From assembly GCF_000732925.1 (NCBI RefSeq), contig NZ_CP008953.1, positions 5,766,001-5,830,000 on the forward strand: DNA of 64,000 nt, in the 5' to 3' direction. Within the stretch, counting starts at the first letter, position 1; each line of letters starts with the position of its first letter. A program made the translations under genes and the position numbers. The DNA comes from Amycolatopsis japonica. GTDB lineage: Bacteria > Actinomycetota > Actinomycetes > Mycobacteriales > Pseudonocardiaceae. The notes beneath the pieces were generated by a model, which saw nothing but the letters and a program-made list of their open reading frames with translations, searched no databases and was not told the origin of the DNA. Below, one piece after another: positions 54,629-63,932 of this stretch.

Positions 54629-56539
54629 CTATTCGCCCGGCTGGACGCTCTTCTCGAAGTAATCGGCCAGCTCACCCGGCGTCGGGGTCTGTCCTTCGGC
54701 GGGCACCTGGTAGATGAAGCCGACCAGCGGCCGGTCGGTCACGGTGAACACCAGCACGGCGGCGTTCCGCCCGGCGGCCGAGGAGTACTGGCCTTCCAGC
54801 GCGTTGCCGACCCATTTGGCCTCGGTGCGGTCCCCGCCGGCCGCTTTGAGCAGTCCGTCGGTGTAGGCCTTGAGCTTGTCCGCCGAGTCGCTCTGCAGAT
54901 AGGTCACCTGGGTCCCGGCGCGGCCCGGGGCCGAGCAGGTCGACGTCACGCCGAGGTCTTCCGCCGGTTTCGCCGGCCCGTTGCCCATGCCGGGTTTGCA
55001 GTCCCCGGTGTCGGCGATCTTCCCCGCGAGCTGGCGAAGGCATCCGGTGAGGCCCTTGTCGTCGGCCGCGCCGGGCACCTTGCACTCGTCAGCCGTGTAG
55101 GTCGTCGACGAAGAGGACGTCAGGAAGAACGTGAGCCCGGCGGCGAGCAGCACGACCACGGCCACGATGGCTCCGATGACGAGCGGCTTCTTCTTGCTCG
55201 CGGGCGCCTTCTCGGCGGCGGTCTGCCCGGCGAGGGAGTACGTCGGGAAATTCGTCGGCGCGGGCTGCTGCGCCTGCTGCGGACCGCTGTTCGGATAACC
55301 TGACTGGGGGAAGCCCCCGGACTGTCCGGGCCCCCCGCCCGAGTAGCCGGGGATCGACGCGACCTGCTGCGGCGGCGCGTACGGTCCCGACGCGCCGGGG
55401 CCGACCTGATGCGCCCCGGTTCCCGCCGCGACCTGCCCTTCGACGCCCTGCGTACGCGAGCTGATGCCGTCGGAAGCGACGTGCTGGGCGCCGAGCGCCA
55501 CCGCGGTCTCGGGCTGGTCGAGGCTGCCGGGGACGACGCCGAGCTTCTCCGCGATCAGGCTGCCGACCAGCGGGAGACGGCTCGAACCGCCGACGAGGTA
55601 GATACCGGCGAGCCGGTCGGGGGTCATACCCGCCGAGCGGACCACCCGCGACATCAGCTCGACACTGCGCAGCATCGACGGCCGCACCAGCGCTTCGAGT
55701 TCGCCTCGCGTGACAAGGACGTCCTCGAACGGCTCCGGCATCGGAACCTCGGTCTGCGGGTGCCGCGAAAGGGCTTCCTTCGCCGCCTTCACGTCCTCCT
55801 GCAGCGCGCGCCGCGTACGACGGTCCGGAGTGGACTCGGGCCGCAAAACCCGCTGCCAGCGCTGGGGATCCCGGTGCGAGACCTCGCGACCGACGTGCAC
55901 CAGCAGCGCCTGGTCGACGTCGAGACCACCGAGGTCGGGAAGGCCGTCTTCGGCGACGACGGTGAAGCCGCCGTTCGGGGTCGCGCCGACGATCGCGACG
56001 TCGAAAGTGCCGGCACCGAGGTCGTACACGGCGAGCGCCTGCCCCGGCGCGAGCGTCTTGCCGGGGAACGACGCGAAATGCGCGGCCGCGGCGACCGGCT
56101 CGGGGACGAGCACGAGGTTGCCGCCCATCCCGGCGAGCCGGGCGGCGGACAGCAGCACGTTGCGGCGGGTCTGCCCCCACTGCGCGGGGTGGGTGAGCCG
56201 GACCTCGTCGGGCAGTTCGCCGCCGAGCTGGCGGGTGGTCTCGTCGAGGACGCGGCGCAGGATCGCGGCCAGCACCTCGGTGACCGGGATGACGTCCGTG
56301 CCCAGCAGCAGCGTCTGCTCGTCGATCCGGCGTTTGGGGTTGGGCTCGAAGCGGGTTGGGTCGAGCCGGGCCCGGCGTTCGGCGTCGCGGCCGACCATGA
56401 TCGTGCCGTCCTCGGTGGCGAACACCGCGGACGGCATGTTGGCCGAACCGTCGACCTCGACCACCCGCGGCGGCCTCCCGTGCGCCGATAGGACGGCCAC
56501 GGTGTTGGACGTCCCGAGGTCCACCGACAGGATCCGCAC
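54629..56539 (-). CDS. Hsp70-like ATPase fused to a transmembrane and exported domain
   Basis: A 636-residue protein. Residues 1 to about 360 are an Hsp70/actin-type ATPase (VDLGTSNTVAVL; PAQWGQTRR; YDLGAGTFDVAI; GGSSRLPLVG). Instead of a substrate-binding domain there is a Pro/Gly/Gln-rich linker (about 370-440), one transmembrane helix (about 452-472) and an exported part of about 160 residues with several Cys. The GTG at 56539 follows AAGGGG. It could transmit an envelope signal to the ATPase or the reverse. Divergent from lhr. Confidence 0.82.
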   Translation of the reverse strand: MRILSVDLGTSNTVAVLSAHGRPPRVVEVDGSANMPSAVFATEDGTIMVGRDAERRARLDPTRFEPNPKRRIDEQTLLLGTDVIPVTEVLAAILRRVLDETTRQLGGELPDEVRLTHPAQWGQTRRNVLLSAARLAGMGGNLVLVPEPVAAAAHFASFPGKTLAPGQALAVYDLGAGTFDVAIVGATPNGGFTVVAEDGLPDLGGLDVDQALLVHVGREVSHRDPQRWQRVLRPESTPDRRTRRALQEDVKAAKEALSRHPQTEVPMPEPFEDVLVTRGELEALVRPSMLRSVELMSRVVRSAGMTPDRLAGIYLVGGSSRLPLVGSLIAEKLGVVPGSLDQPETAVALGAQHVASDGISSRTQGVEGQVAAGTGAHQVGPGASGPYAPPQQVASIPGYSGGGPGQSGGFPQSGYPNSGPQQAQQPAPTNFPTYSLAGQTAAEKAPASKKKPLVIGAIVAVVVLLAAGLTFFLTSSSSTTYTADECKVPGAADDKGLTGCLRQLAGKIADTGDCKPGMGNGPAKPAEDLGVTSTCSAPGRAGTQVTYLQSDSADKLKAYTDGLLKAAGGDRTEAKWVGNALEGQYSSAAGRNAAVLVFTVTDRPLVGFIYQVPAEGQTPTPGELADYFEKSVQPGE

Positions 56540-56712
56540 AGCTCATACCCCTTCAACAGACGAACGGCGGCCGCCCCAAGTACCGATCCGGCCGCGCTGG
56601 CCGTGATGCTCCCATGAGCGAGGTCACCGCACGTGCGGAACCCGCCGATCTCGTCCCGACCGGGTGCCTCGTCACAGCCCTCGGAGCGAAACTGTCGGTG
56701 GTCCGGCGCACT

Positions 56713-59700
56713 ATGGAGGGCGTGGCAGACGTACTCGACCTCTTCTCCCCCGCGACCAGGGACTGGTTCACCGGGGCCTTCGCCGCGCCCACCCGCGCGC
56801 AGGAGGGGGCGTGGCGTGCCGCGCATGCGAAGGAACACGCGCTGGTCGTGGCCCCGACAGGCTCCGGTAAAACGCTGTCGGCCTTCCTCTGGGCACTGGA
56901 CAGGCTGTCGGTCGAGCCGCCGCCGTCCGAGCCGCGGAAACGCTGCCGTGTCCTCTACGTCTCGCCGCTGAAGGCGCTGGCGGTCGACGTCCAGCGCAAC
57001 CTGCGGGCACCGCTGGCGGGCATCTCGCAGGCGTCGCGGCGGCTGGGGCTGCCGGTGCCGGACATCGGCGTCGGCATGCGCACGGGTGACACCACGGCCG
57101 CCGAGCGGTGCTCGTTCGGCAAGACCCCGCCGGACGTGCTGGTCACCACACCGGAGTCGCTGTTCCTCATCCTCACCTCCTCCGCCCGCGATTCGCTGCG
57201 CGGCGTGGAGACGGTGATCATCGACGAGGTCCACGCGGTCGCGGGCGGCAAACGCGGCGCGCATCTGGCCTTGTCCCTGGAGCGGCTCGACGCCCTTCTC
57301 GAAAAGCCCGCCCAGCGGATCGGGCTGTCGGCGACGGTCCGGCCGATCGACGAGGTCGCCTCGTTCCTGGCCGGTGGCAGGCCGGTCACCATCGTCCAGC
57401 CGAAGCTCGCGAAGACGATCGAGGTCCGTGTCGAGGTCCCCGTCGAGGACATGTCCAATCTCGACGGTCCTCAGGGGCCCAAGCAGAACGAAGACCTCGA
57501 CGCGGGCCTCGCGCGGTTGCCCGGCTCGCTGGAGGACATCGACGGCGCGCCGCGACGGCCGTCGATCTGGCCCGCGGTGGAGGAGCGGGTCCTCGAACTC
57601 ATCCAGGCGCACCGGTCGACCATCGTGTTCGCCAACTCGCGGCGGCTCACCGAGCGGATGACGGCCCGGCTCAACGAACTCGTGGCGGAACAGAGCGAGC
57701 TGGAGCCGGATCAGCGGTATCCGGCCGAGGCGATCGGCCAGTCCGGGCTCACCACCGGCGCGGCCCCGGTGATCGCGCGGGCGCACCACGGCTCGATGTC
57801 GCGTGAGCAGCGCACGCATGTGGAAGAGGAGCTCAAGTCCGGGCGGCTGGCGTGTGTCGTGGCGACGTCCTCTTTGGAACTGGGCATCGACATGGGCGCG
57901 GTCGATCTCGTCGTGCAGATCGAGGCGCCGCCGACGGTCGCTTCGGGCCTGCAGCGGGTCGGCCGGGCCGGGCACCAGGTCGGCGCGGTGTCGAGCGGGG
58001 TGATGTTCCCGAAGTTCCGCGGCGACCTCGTCTCCTGCGCGGTGGTGGCGGAGCGGATGGCGTCCGGGGCGATCGAGGCGGTGCGATATCCGCGGAATCC
58101 GCTGGACGTGCTGGCGCAGCAGGTCGTGGCGATGGTGGCGCTCGAATCCTGGACGGTCGACGAACTCGCCGCGCTGGCCCGCCGCGCGGCACCGTTCGCG
58201 TCCCTGCCGGACGACGCGTTGCTGGCCGTGCTCGACATGCTCGCCGGCCGGTACCCCAGCGAGGAGTTCGGTGAGCTGCGCGCCCGGATCACCTGGGACA
58301 GGGTCAGCGGCGAGCTGCACGGTCGTCCGGGTTCGCAGCGGCTGGCGGTGACGTCGGGCGGCACGATCCCCGATCGCGGCCTGTTCACCGTGATGACGCC
58401 GGGCGGCGACGACAAACCCGGGTCGCGGGTGGGCGAGCTCGACGAGGAGATGGTCTACGAGTCCCGCGTCGGCGACACGATCCTGCTCGGCACCTCCTCC
58501 TGGCGGGTCACCGACATCACCCACGACCGGGTGATCGTGGTCCCCGCGCCGGGTGAGCCCGCCCGGATGCCGTTCTGGAAGGGCGACGCCCCGGGCCGTC
58601 CGCTGGAGCTGGGGCGGGCGCTGGGCGCGTTCGTCCGCGAACTGTCCACTTCGGAGCCCTCGGCGGCCAGGGAACGGGCCGCCGTCGCCGGGCTGGACGA
58701 GTACGCCTGCGACAACCTGCTGGCGTACCTGGAAGAGCAGAAGTCGGCCACCCGGCATGTGCCGAACGACAAAACCGTGCTCCTGGAACGGTTCCGCGAC
58801 GAGCTGGGCGACTGGCGCGTCATCCTGCACTCGCCGTTCGGCGCGCAGGTCAACGCGCCGTGGGCGCTCGCGATCGCGGCCCGGCTGCGGGAGAACCGCG
58901 GGGTCGACGCCCAGGTGGCGCATTCCGACGACGGCATCGTGCTGCGGCTGCCCGAGGCGCTGGACATGGACGGCGCCGAGGTCACCATCGGGGTCGAAGA
59001 CGTCTTGCTCGATCCGGAGGAGGTCGAGCAGCTGATCGTCGCCGAGGTCGGCGGCTCCGCGCTGTTCGCCGCACGGTTCCGGGAATGCGCGGCACGGTCG
59101 CTGCTGCTTCCCCGCCGGGATCCGCGCCGCCGCACCCCGCTGTGGCAGCAACGGCAGCGCGCGTCCCAGCTGCTTTCGGTCGCGGCCAAGTACGAGCGGT
59201 TCCCCGTCGTACTCGAAGCGATGCGGGAGGTCCTGCAGGACGTGTACGACGTCGGCGGGCTGCGCGAACTGATGACCGACGTCCGGTCCCGGAAGGTCAA
59301 GCTGGTCGAGGTCGAGACGCCGTCCGCGTCCCCGTTCGCGCGCAGCCTGCTCTTCGGCTACGTCGGGATGTTCCTGTACGAGACGGACGCTCCGCTCGCG
59401 GAACGGCGCGCGGCGGCGCTGGCGCTGGATTCGACGCTGCTGGCCGAGCTGCTCGGCACCGAGGCGATCCGGGAACTGCTGGACGCCGAGGTCGTCGCCG
59501 AGGTCGAGCGCTCCCTGCAGCGGCTCGACCCGGACAGGCACGCCCGCAACGCCGAGGAAGCCGCGGATCTGTTGCGGTTCCTCGGCGATCTCTCGATCGA
59601 GGAGGCCGCCGCGCGCGGGATCCAGCGGGAATGGCTGGAGGAGCTGGAAGCCGCACGACGGGTGATCCGGGTGCGTATCGGTGGCGGCGAGCGTTTCATC

Positions 59701-61335
59701 GCCATCGAGGACGCGGGCCGGGTGCGGGACGCGCTGGGCACCGCGCTGCCGGTCGGTGTGCCGGAGGCGTTCACCGAACCGGTCGAGGATCCGGTCGGAG
59801 ACCTGCTTTCCCGCTATTCGCGAAGCCGTGGCCCGTTCAGCGCCCGCCAGGCCGCCGAGCGGTTCGGGCTCGGGACGGCCGTGGTCACCGGCGTGCTGGA
59901 CAGGCTGACCACACAGGGCAGGCTGGTCCGGGGTGAGCTGAGCCCCGTCGGGCATCCCGAGACCCACGGCGTCGGCATCGAGTTCTGCGACGCGTCGGTG
60001 CTGCGCAGGCTCCGGCGGGCGTCGCTGGCCCGGCTGCGGGCCGAGGTCGAGCCGGTCGAACCGGCGGCACTGGGCCGGTTCCTGCCGTCGTGGCACGGTA
60101 TCGGCGCGCGAGTGCGGTCGGCGCCGACGGCGGATGACGTGCTGTCCGTGGTCGAGCAACTGGCCGGAGCCCCGCTCCCCGCGAGCGCGGTCGAGTCCCT
60201 GATCCTGCCGAGCAGGCTGCCCGGCTACACCCCTTCGCTACTGGACGAGCTCACCACGGCGGGTGAGGTCACCTGGTGTGGTTGCGGTTCCCTGTCCGGC
60301 GGGGACGGCTGGCTGGCGCTCGCGCCCACGGACGTCGCCGATCTGCTGTTGCCGGATCTCGACGACGATCTGCCCTCCGGTCCGCTCCACGAAGCCATTC
60401 TGTCCACTTTGGAGGGCGGGGCGCAGTTCTTCCGGCAGCTGGTGGATCGCGCGTCGCCGTTGGTCGAGACCCCGCCCAACGACGGCGAAGTCGTGGCGGC
60501 ACTGTGGGATCTCGTGTGGGCCGGGCTGGTCACCGGCGACACACTGGGCCCGTTGCGGGCACAGGTCTCCGGCTCCGGCGCGGCGCACAAACCACGGCGG
60601 CAGGCTCCTCGCGGCCGGTACGCGCGGCTTCGGGCCGGTCGTCCGGCGATGCCTTCGCGCACCGGACCGCCGACGGTCGCGGGACGCTGGGCCCTGACCC
60701 CTGATCGCGAACCGGATCCGACCAGGCGCGCGCACGCGCGGACCGAGGCATTCCTGGAGCGGCACGGCGTCCTCACCCGCGGAGCTCTCGACACCGAACG
60801 CGTCACGGGCGGTTTTTCCGGGATCTACAAGGTTTTGCGCGGGATGGAGGATTCGGGCCAGGTCGTCCGGGGATACGTGGTCGAAGGGCTCGGCGCGGCG
60901 CAGTTCGCGGCGAAGGGCGCCGTCGACAGGCTGCGCGCGCAATCCGGGAACCAGCGTACGACCACCGAAGGCGCCGTCGTGCTCGCCGCCGCCGATCCGG
61001 CCCAGCCCTACGGTGCCGCGTTGCCGTGGCCCGCCGCGACGGGCGACACGAAGCACCGCCCGGCAAGGAAAGCGGGCGCGCTGGCGGTGCTCGTGGACGG
61101 TATCCCGGCGATGTACGTGGAGCGAGGCGGCCGGTCGCTGCTGAGCTTCACCGAGGATCAGGAGACGTTGCGGTCGGCCGCGCGGGCGCTGTCCACGGCT
61201 GTGCGGGAGGGCTGGCTCGGCCAGCTCGCGGTGCAGAAGGCCGACGGCGAGGTGGCGCTCACGTCGGAGCTTTCGGCCGTCCTCCAGGAGGCGGGTTTCC
61301 GGGCGACTCCGAAGGGACTGCGCCTGCGGGCCTAG
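56713..61335 (+). CDS. lhr: Large ATP-dependent helicase Lhr
   Basis: About 1,540 residues. The N-terminal SF2 helicase core has APTGSGKT (Walker A), LVTTPESLF, the DEVH box (IIDEVHAVAGG), the SAT motif (LSATVRP) and motif VI QRVGRAGHQ. It is followed by the winged-helix and Lhr-CTD domains of this DNA-repair helicase. Start uncertain: ATG at 56713 fits the M. tuberculosis Lhr N-terminus, but in-frame ATG at 56614 would add 33 residues. Lhr acts as a 3'-5' translocase on DNA/RNA hybrids and is repair-related. Confidence 0.94.
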   Translation: MEGVADVLDLFSPATRDWFTGAFAAPTRAQEGAWRAAHAKEHALVVAPTGSGKTLSAFLWALDRLSVEPPPSEPRKRCRVLYVSPLKALAVDVQRNLRAPLAGISQASRRLGLPVPDIGVGMRTGDTTAAERCSFGKTPPDVLVTTPESLFLILTSSARDSLRGVETVIIDEVHAVAGGKRGAHLALSLERLDALLEKPAQRIGLSATVRPIDEVASFLAGGRPVTIVQPKLAKTIEVRVEVPVEDMSNLDGPQGPKQNEDLDAGLARLPGSLEDIDGAPRRPSIWPAVEERVLELIQAHRSTIVFANSRRLTERMTARLNELVAEQSELEPDQRYPAEAIGQSGLTTGAAPVIARAHHGSMSREQRTHVEEELKSGRLACVVATSSLELGIDMGAVDLVVQIEAPPTVASGLQRVGRAGHQVGAVSSGVMFPKFRGDLVSCAVVAERMASGAIEAVRYPRNPLDVLAQQVVAMVALESWTVDELAALARRAAPFASLPDDALLAVLDMLAGRYPSEEFGELRARITWDRVSGELHGRPGSQRLAVTSGGTIPDRGLFTVMTPGGDDKPGSRVGELDEEMVYESRVGDTILLGTSSWRVTDITHDRVIVVPAPGEPARMPFWKGDAPGRPLELGRALGAFVRELSTSEPSAARERAAVAGLDEYACDNLLAYLEEQKSATRHVPNDKTVLLERFRDELGDWRVILHSPFGAQVNAPWALAIAARLRENRGVDAQVAHSDDGIVLRLPEALDMDGAEVTIGVEDVLLDPEEVEQLIVAEVGGSALFAARFRECAARSLLLPRRDPRRRTPLWQQRQRASQLLSVAAKYERFPVVLEAMREVLQDVYDVGGLRELMTDVRSRKVKLVEVETPSASPFARSLLFGYVGMFLYETDAPLAERRAAALALDSTLLAELLGTEAIRELLDAEVVAEVERSLQRLDPDRHARNAEEAADLLRFLGDLSIEEAAARGIQREWLEELEAARRVIRVRIGGGERFIAIEDAGRVRDALGTALPVGVPEAFTEPVEDPVGDLLSRYSRSRGPFSARQAAERFGLGTAVVTGVLDRLTTQGRLVRGELSPVGHPETHGVGIEFCDASVLRRLRRASLARLRAEVEPVEPAALGRFLPSWHGIGARVRSAPTADDVLSVVEQLAGAPLPASAVESLILPSRLPGYTPSLLDELTTAGEVTWCGCGSLSGGDGWLALAPTDVADLLLPDLDDDLPSGPLHEAILSTLEGGAQFFRQLVDRASPLVETPPNDGEVVAALWDLVWAGLVTGDTLGPLRAQVSGSGAAHKPRRQAPRGRYARLRAGRPAMPSRTGPPTVAGRWALTPDREPDPTRRAHARTEAFLERHGVLTRGALDTERVTGGFSGIYKVLRGMEDSGQVVRGYVVEGLGAAQFAAKGAVDRLRAQSGNQRTTTEGAVVLAAADPAQPYGAALPWPAATGDTKHRPARKAGALAVLVDGIPAMYVERGGRSLLSFTEDQETLRSAARALSTAVREGWLGQLAVQKADGEVALTSELSAVLQEAGFRATPKGLRLRA

Positions 61336-61502
61336 AATCACCGCTCAGAGCCTGTTGGCGGAGCTGAGATTTTTGTCCGGAAGGTGACCGTACGCCATCA
61401 GCACCCGCCGCGACCTGGAAGACCAGATTGCGCCCTGCCGACGCGATCGCGGACGCGGGTTCACCAACAGGCAGTCAGACCTGCGGAGAAGGACGTTCGA
61501 AC
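61336..61502. repeat. lhr-def spacer with a 9-bp inverted repeat pair
   Basis: GCCTGTTGG (61350-61358) recurs inverted as CCAACAGGC (61464-61472), enclosing 105 bases. The enclosed part includes ATTTTTG, rare here, just after a CTCAG/CTGAG stem (61344-61348/61364-61368) that may be the lhr terminator. The outer repeats could be ends of a small non-autonomous element or chance. GGAGAAGGA precedes the def ATG. Confidence 0.35.
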
Positions 61503-62003
61503 ATGGTGATGCGCGACCTGCGCTATTTCGGGGATCCCGTGCTCAAGACCGTATGCGACCCGGTCACGACATTCGACAAGAAGATCGAGTCGCTGGTGAC
61601 CGATCTGATGGACGGGGTGAAACCGGCCGGGCGCGCGGGGCTGGCGGCGCCGCAGATCGGGGTCGGGCTGCGGGTGTTCAGCTACGACGTCGGCGGGCTG
61701 AGCGGATACGTGATCAACCCTGAGATCGTCGAGCTGTCCGAAGAGACACACGAGATCGGCGAGGGCTGCCTGTCGGTGCCGGAGCTGTGGTTCCCGGTGG
61801 TGCGCGCGAAGCACGCCGTTGTGCGCGGTGTCGACCTGCGCAACGAGCCCGTCGAGGTCGAAGGGGTCGACGTGCTCGCCCAGTGCCTGCAGCACGAGAC
61901 CGATCACCTCGACGGCAAGCTGTACCTGGAGCGGCTCACTCCCGAGCGCAAGAAGCGCGCACTCGGCGAGGCCCGGGGCAAAGACTGGTTCTGGAACCGC
62001 TGA
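61503..62003 (+). CDS. def: Peptide deformylase
   Basis: A 166-residue iron/zinc enzyme removing the formyl group from nascent proteins. The three motifs are GLAAPQIG, EGCLSVP (metal Cys) and QHETDHLDG (metal His pair and catalytic Glu). The ATG at 61503 follows GGAGAAGGA at long spacing. It ends at a 16-bp palindrome. It is a short actinobacterial type-1 form. Confidence 0.95.
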   Translation: MVMRDLRYFGDPVLKTVCDPVTTFDKKIESLVTDLMDGVKPAGRAGLAAPQIGVGLRVFSYDVGGLSGYVINPEIVELSEETHEIGEGCLSVPELWFPVVRAKHAVVRGVDLRNEPVEVEGVDVLAQCLQHETDHLDGKLYLERLTPERKKRALGEARGKDWFWNR

Positions 62004-62019
62004 CCTCCTCCCGCATTTC

Positions 62020-62068
62020 GTCCTCTGGATGCGGTGGTTGGTAAAGCGAACGACCGCATCCAGAGGAC
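62020..62068. terminator. 16-bp-arm palindrome between def and the ACT-GNAT gene
   Basis: Arms 62020-62035 and 62053-62068 (GTCCTCTGGATGCGGT and complement) with a 17-nt loop that itself contains GTGGTTGG. The last base overlaps the stop codon of the convergent gene. Bidirectional terminator with a sequence unlike the other families. Confidence 0.7.
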
Positions 62069-63153
62069 TAAACGCGGGGGTCGGGGAGCGTGAAGCTCAG
62101 GGTGCCGGAGTCTCCGGTGACGCGTTCGGGGCGGAGCCCCACGCGGACGGCGGTGCGGTACAGGGAATCGTCGCCGGGCAGGCAGACGGCGGTGAGCTCG
62201 CGCTCCCCCTTGGCCAGGGCGAGCGTGGCGAGCCGGGACAGCAAAGCCGTGCCGATGCCTTGGCGCTGCCAGGAATCCTCGACCAGGAGCGAGATTTCGG
62301 CCGCGCCGCCGTCGGCCGACGGGATCAGCTGACCGAGGCCGATCACGTCGCGGCCGCAGACCGCGAGCAGGCTGATCCCGCGCGGCGGCATCAGGAGCCG
62401 GTGCAGCCAGCGACGCGGTACGGCACGCATTCCGGTGTGATAGCGGTGGAAGAGCGTCGTCATCGAGCATCTCTGATGCAGCGCGGACACCGCTTCCGCG
62501 TCACCGGGGACACCCTTGCGCAGCACGACCGCGGCGCCGTCGGGCCGGTCGAGCACGATCGGGCCGGTCACGTTGTCGCGGACGGCGACGACCAGGCCGG
62601 TCAGCGCGACGGCGCGGCTCAATTCCAGTTCGACGAACGGCGACCACCGGCGGCGGGCGACGAACGCGGCGCCGTCCCCCGCGGGGAACACCGCCCGGTG
62701 CCCGCCTTCCGTGCGGGCCGGGTTCGACTCGATCGACGGAACCTTCGTGACGACGTCGGCCGCCAGGACGCCGCGGAGCACCTCCGCGAGTCCGTTGGGC
62801 TCCTCGACGGCACGTTTGGCCGCGGTGAGGGTCGCGGTGGCTGGATCGACCAGTTCCGCCAGATCCGCGTCGACGACGGCGGAGCATTCGCAGCCTTCGT
62901 CGCGGATCGCGTCGATGAGCAGCTGCCGCGGCAACCCGGTGGCCGGCCGCAGGACGATTTCGTCGAGCACGCCGCCGGGCACCGGCAGCACCGACAGCCC
63001 GAGGATGTTGCACTCGAGGTCGGCCAGCCGGATCGCGATCCTGGCCAGCGTGCCGGGCCGGTCGTCCACGCGGATCCGGACACGCCAGGCCGAAGCGGCC
63101 ACCGTCTCTTCGCCGGGATGGACCAGGGCGGGCCGGGCTCGATAGGTCTCCAT
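62068..63153 (-). CDS. ACT-domain-regulated GNAT acetyltransferase
   Basis: A 361-residue protein. The N-terminal ACT domain (about 15-90; WRVRIRVDDRPGTLARIAIRLADLECNILGL) binds amino acids; the C-terminal GNAT domain (about 205-361) has the acetyl-CoA loop RQGIGTALLSRL. ACT-GNAT protein lysine acetyltransferases under amino-acid control are known from actinobacteria, and this fits that architecture. ATG at 63153. Its substrate is unknown. The segment between (about 95-200) is poorly conserved. Confidence 0.85.
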   Translation of the reverse strand: METYRARPALVHPGEETVAASAWRVRIRVDDRPGTLARIAIRLADLECNILGLSVLPVPGGVLDEIVLRPATGLPRQLLIDAIRDEGCECSAVVDADLAELVDPATATLTAAKRAVEEPNGLAEVLRGVLAADVVTKVPSIESNPARTEGGHRAVFPAGDGAAFVARRRWSPFVELELSRAVALTGLVVAVRDNVTGPIVLDRPDGAAVVLRKGVPGDAEAVSALHQRCSMTTLFHRYHTGMRAVPRRWLHRLLMPPRGISLLAVCGRDVIGLGQLIPSADGGAAEISLLVEDSWQRQGIGTALLSRLATLALAKGERELTAVCLPGDDSLYRTAVRVGLRPERVTGDSGTLSFTLPDPRV

Positions 63154-63248
63154 GACCTCAACGGTCCCGGCCGGTTGTTGCCTGCCCACGGCGCGGGTGT
63201 TTCGCTCAGGTCAGCGTTCGACGCCGCCGCGCAACCGGGGCGAAACAC

Positions 63249-63932
63249 TCAGCGGGGCGTGAGCACGCTGAACTCGTTGCCCTCCGGATCCACCAGGGAC
63301 ACGGCGCCTCGGCTCGCCGTACCGCGCCCTAGCGCGCCCAGCCCCAGCAGGCGCCGGACTTCGGCCGCCCGGCTCCCGCCCGGCCCCGGCGCGATCTCGA
63401 AGCGCAGCCGGTTCCGCTCCACCTTGTCCTCTTTCGTGGCGAGGAACTCGACCCAGGGGCCGCGACCGTCCGGCGGCCGCAGGCCCACGATCGTCTCTTC
63501 CCGGACGCCGATCTCCCAGCCCAGCGCGGCCGCCCAGAACCGCGCGAGCCGCTCCGGATCGAGGGCGTCGACGACGACCGCCGCGAGCGCGCCGGTGCCC
63601 TCGTACTGCTCTCGATGCTCGAGGACACAGAACTCGTTGCCCTCCGGATCCGCTAGCACCACCCACGGCACCCGTTTCTCCTCCGGCGGGCCCTGGCCGA
63701 TGTCGATGTGCCGTGCGCCGAGGGACAGCGCACGGTCCACCAGCTCGGCCTGGTGCCCGGGCGAACGGCTCGCCAGATCCAGATGCAGCCGGTTCTTGCG
63801 CCCTTTGGGCCGCGTTTCGGAACGAAACGCCGGCTCGAACGGCGCGTCCCAGCTGAACAGCCCTTCCCAGAAACCCGCCAGATCCCTGGGAAGGGCCGAA
63901 TCGAAGACCAGGTTCACCAGATGTGCCACCAC
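63249..63932 (-). CDS. VOC superfamily protein, tandem glyoxalase-like
   Basis: A 227-residue protein of two VOC modules (about 1-110 and 115-227). VLADPEGNEFCVLE and SLVDPEGNEFSVLTPR close them, and HLDLASRS is a metal-ligand-like strand in the first. Proteins of this kind are often annotated as glyoxalase or bleomycin-resistance-like; activity cannot be deduced. GTG at 63932. It is transcribed in the same direction as the ACT-GNAT gene, about 95 bases upstream of it. Confidence 0.82.
   Translation of the reverse strand: MVAHLVNLVFDSALPRDLAGFWEGLFSWDAPFEPAFRSETRPKGRKNRLHLDLASRSPGHQAELVDRALSLGARHIDIGQGPPEEKRVPWVVLADPEGNEFCVLEHREQYEGTGALAAVVVDALDPERLARFWAAALGWEIGVREETIVGLRPPDGRGPWVEFLATKEDKVERNRLRFEIAPGPGGSRAAEVRRLLGLGALGRGTASRGAVSLVDPEGNEFSVLTPR

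Noticed and set aside
55789..60159. Very long open frame on the minus strand across lhr
   Set aside because: It is the antisense shadow of the high-GC lhr gene; its translation is Arg/Gly/His/Asp-rich low-complexity and has no family motifs.
61494..61503. LexA-like GTTCGAAC before def
   Set aside because: The half-sites are in the wrong order and without the 4-base spacer of an SOS box.
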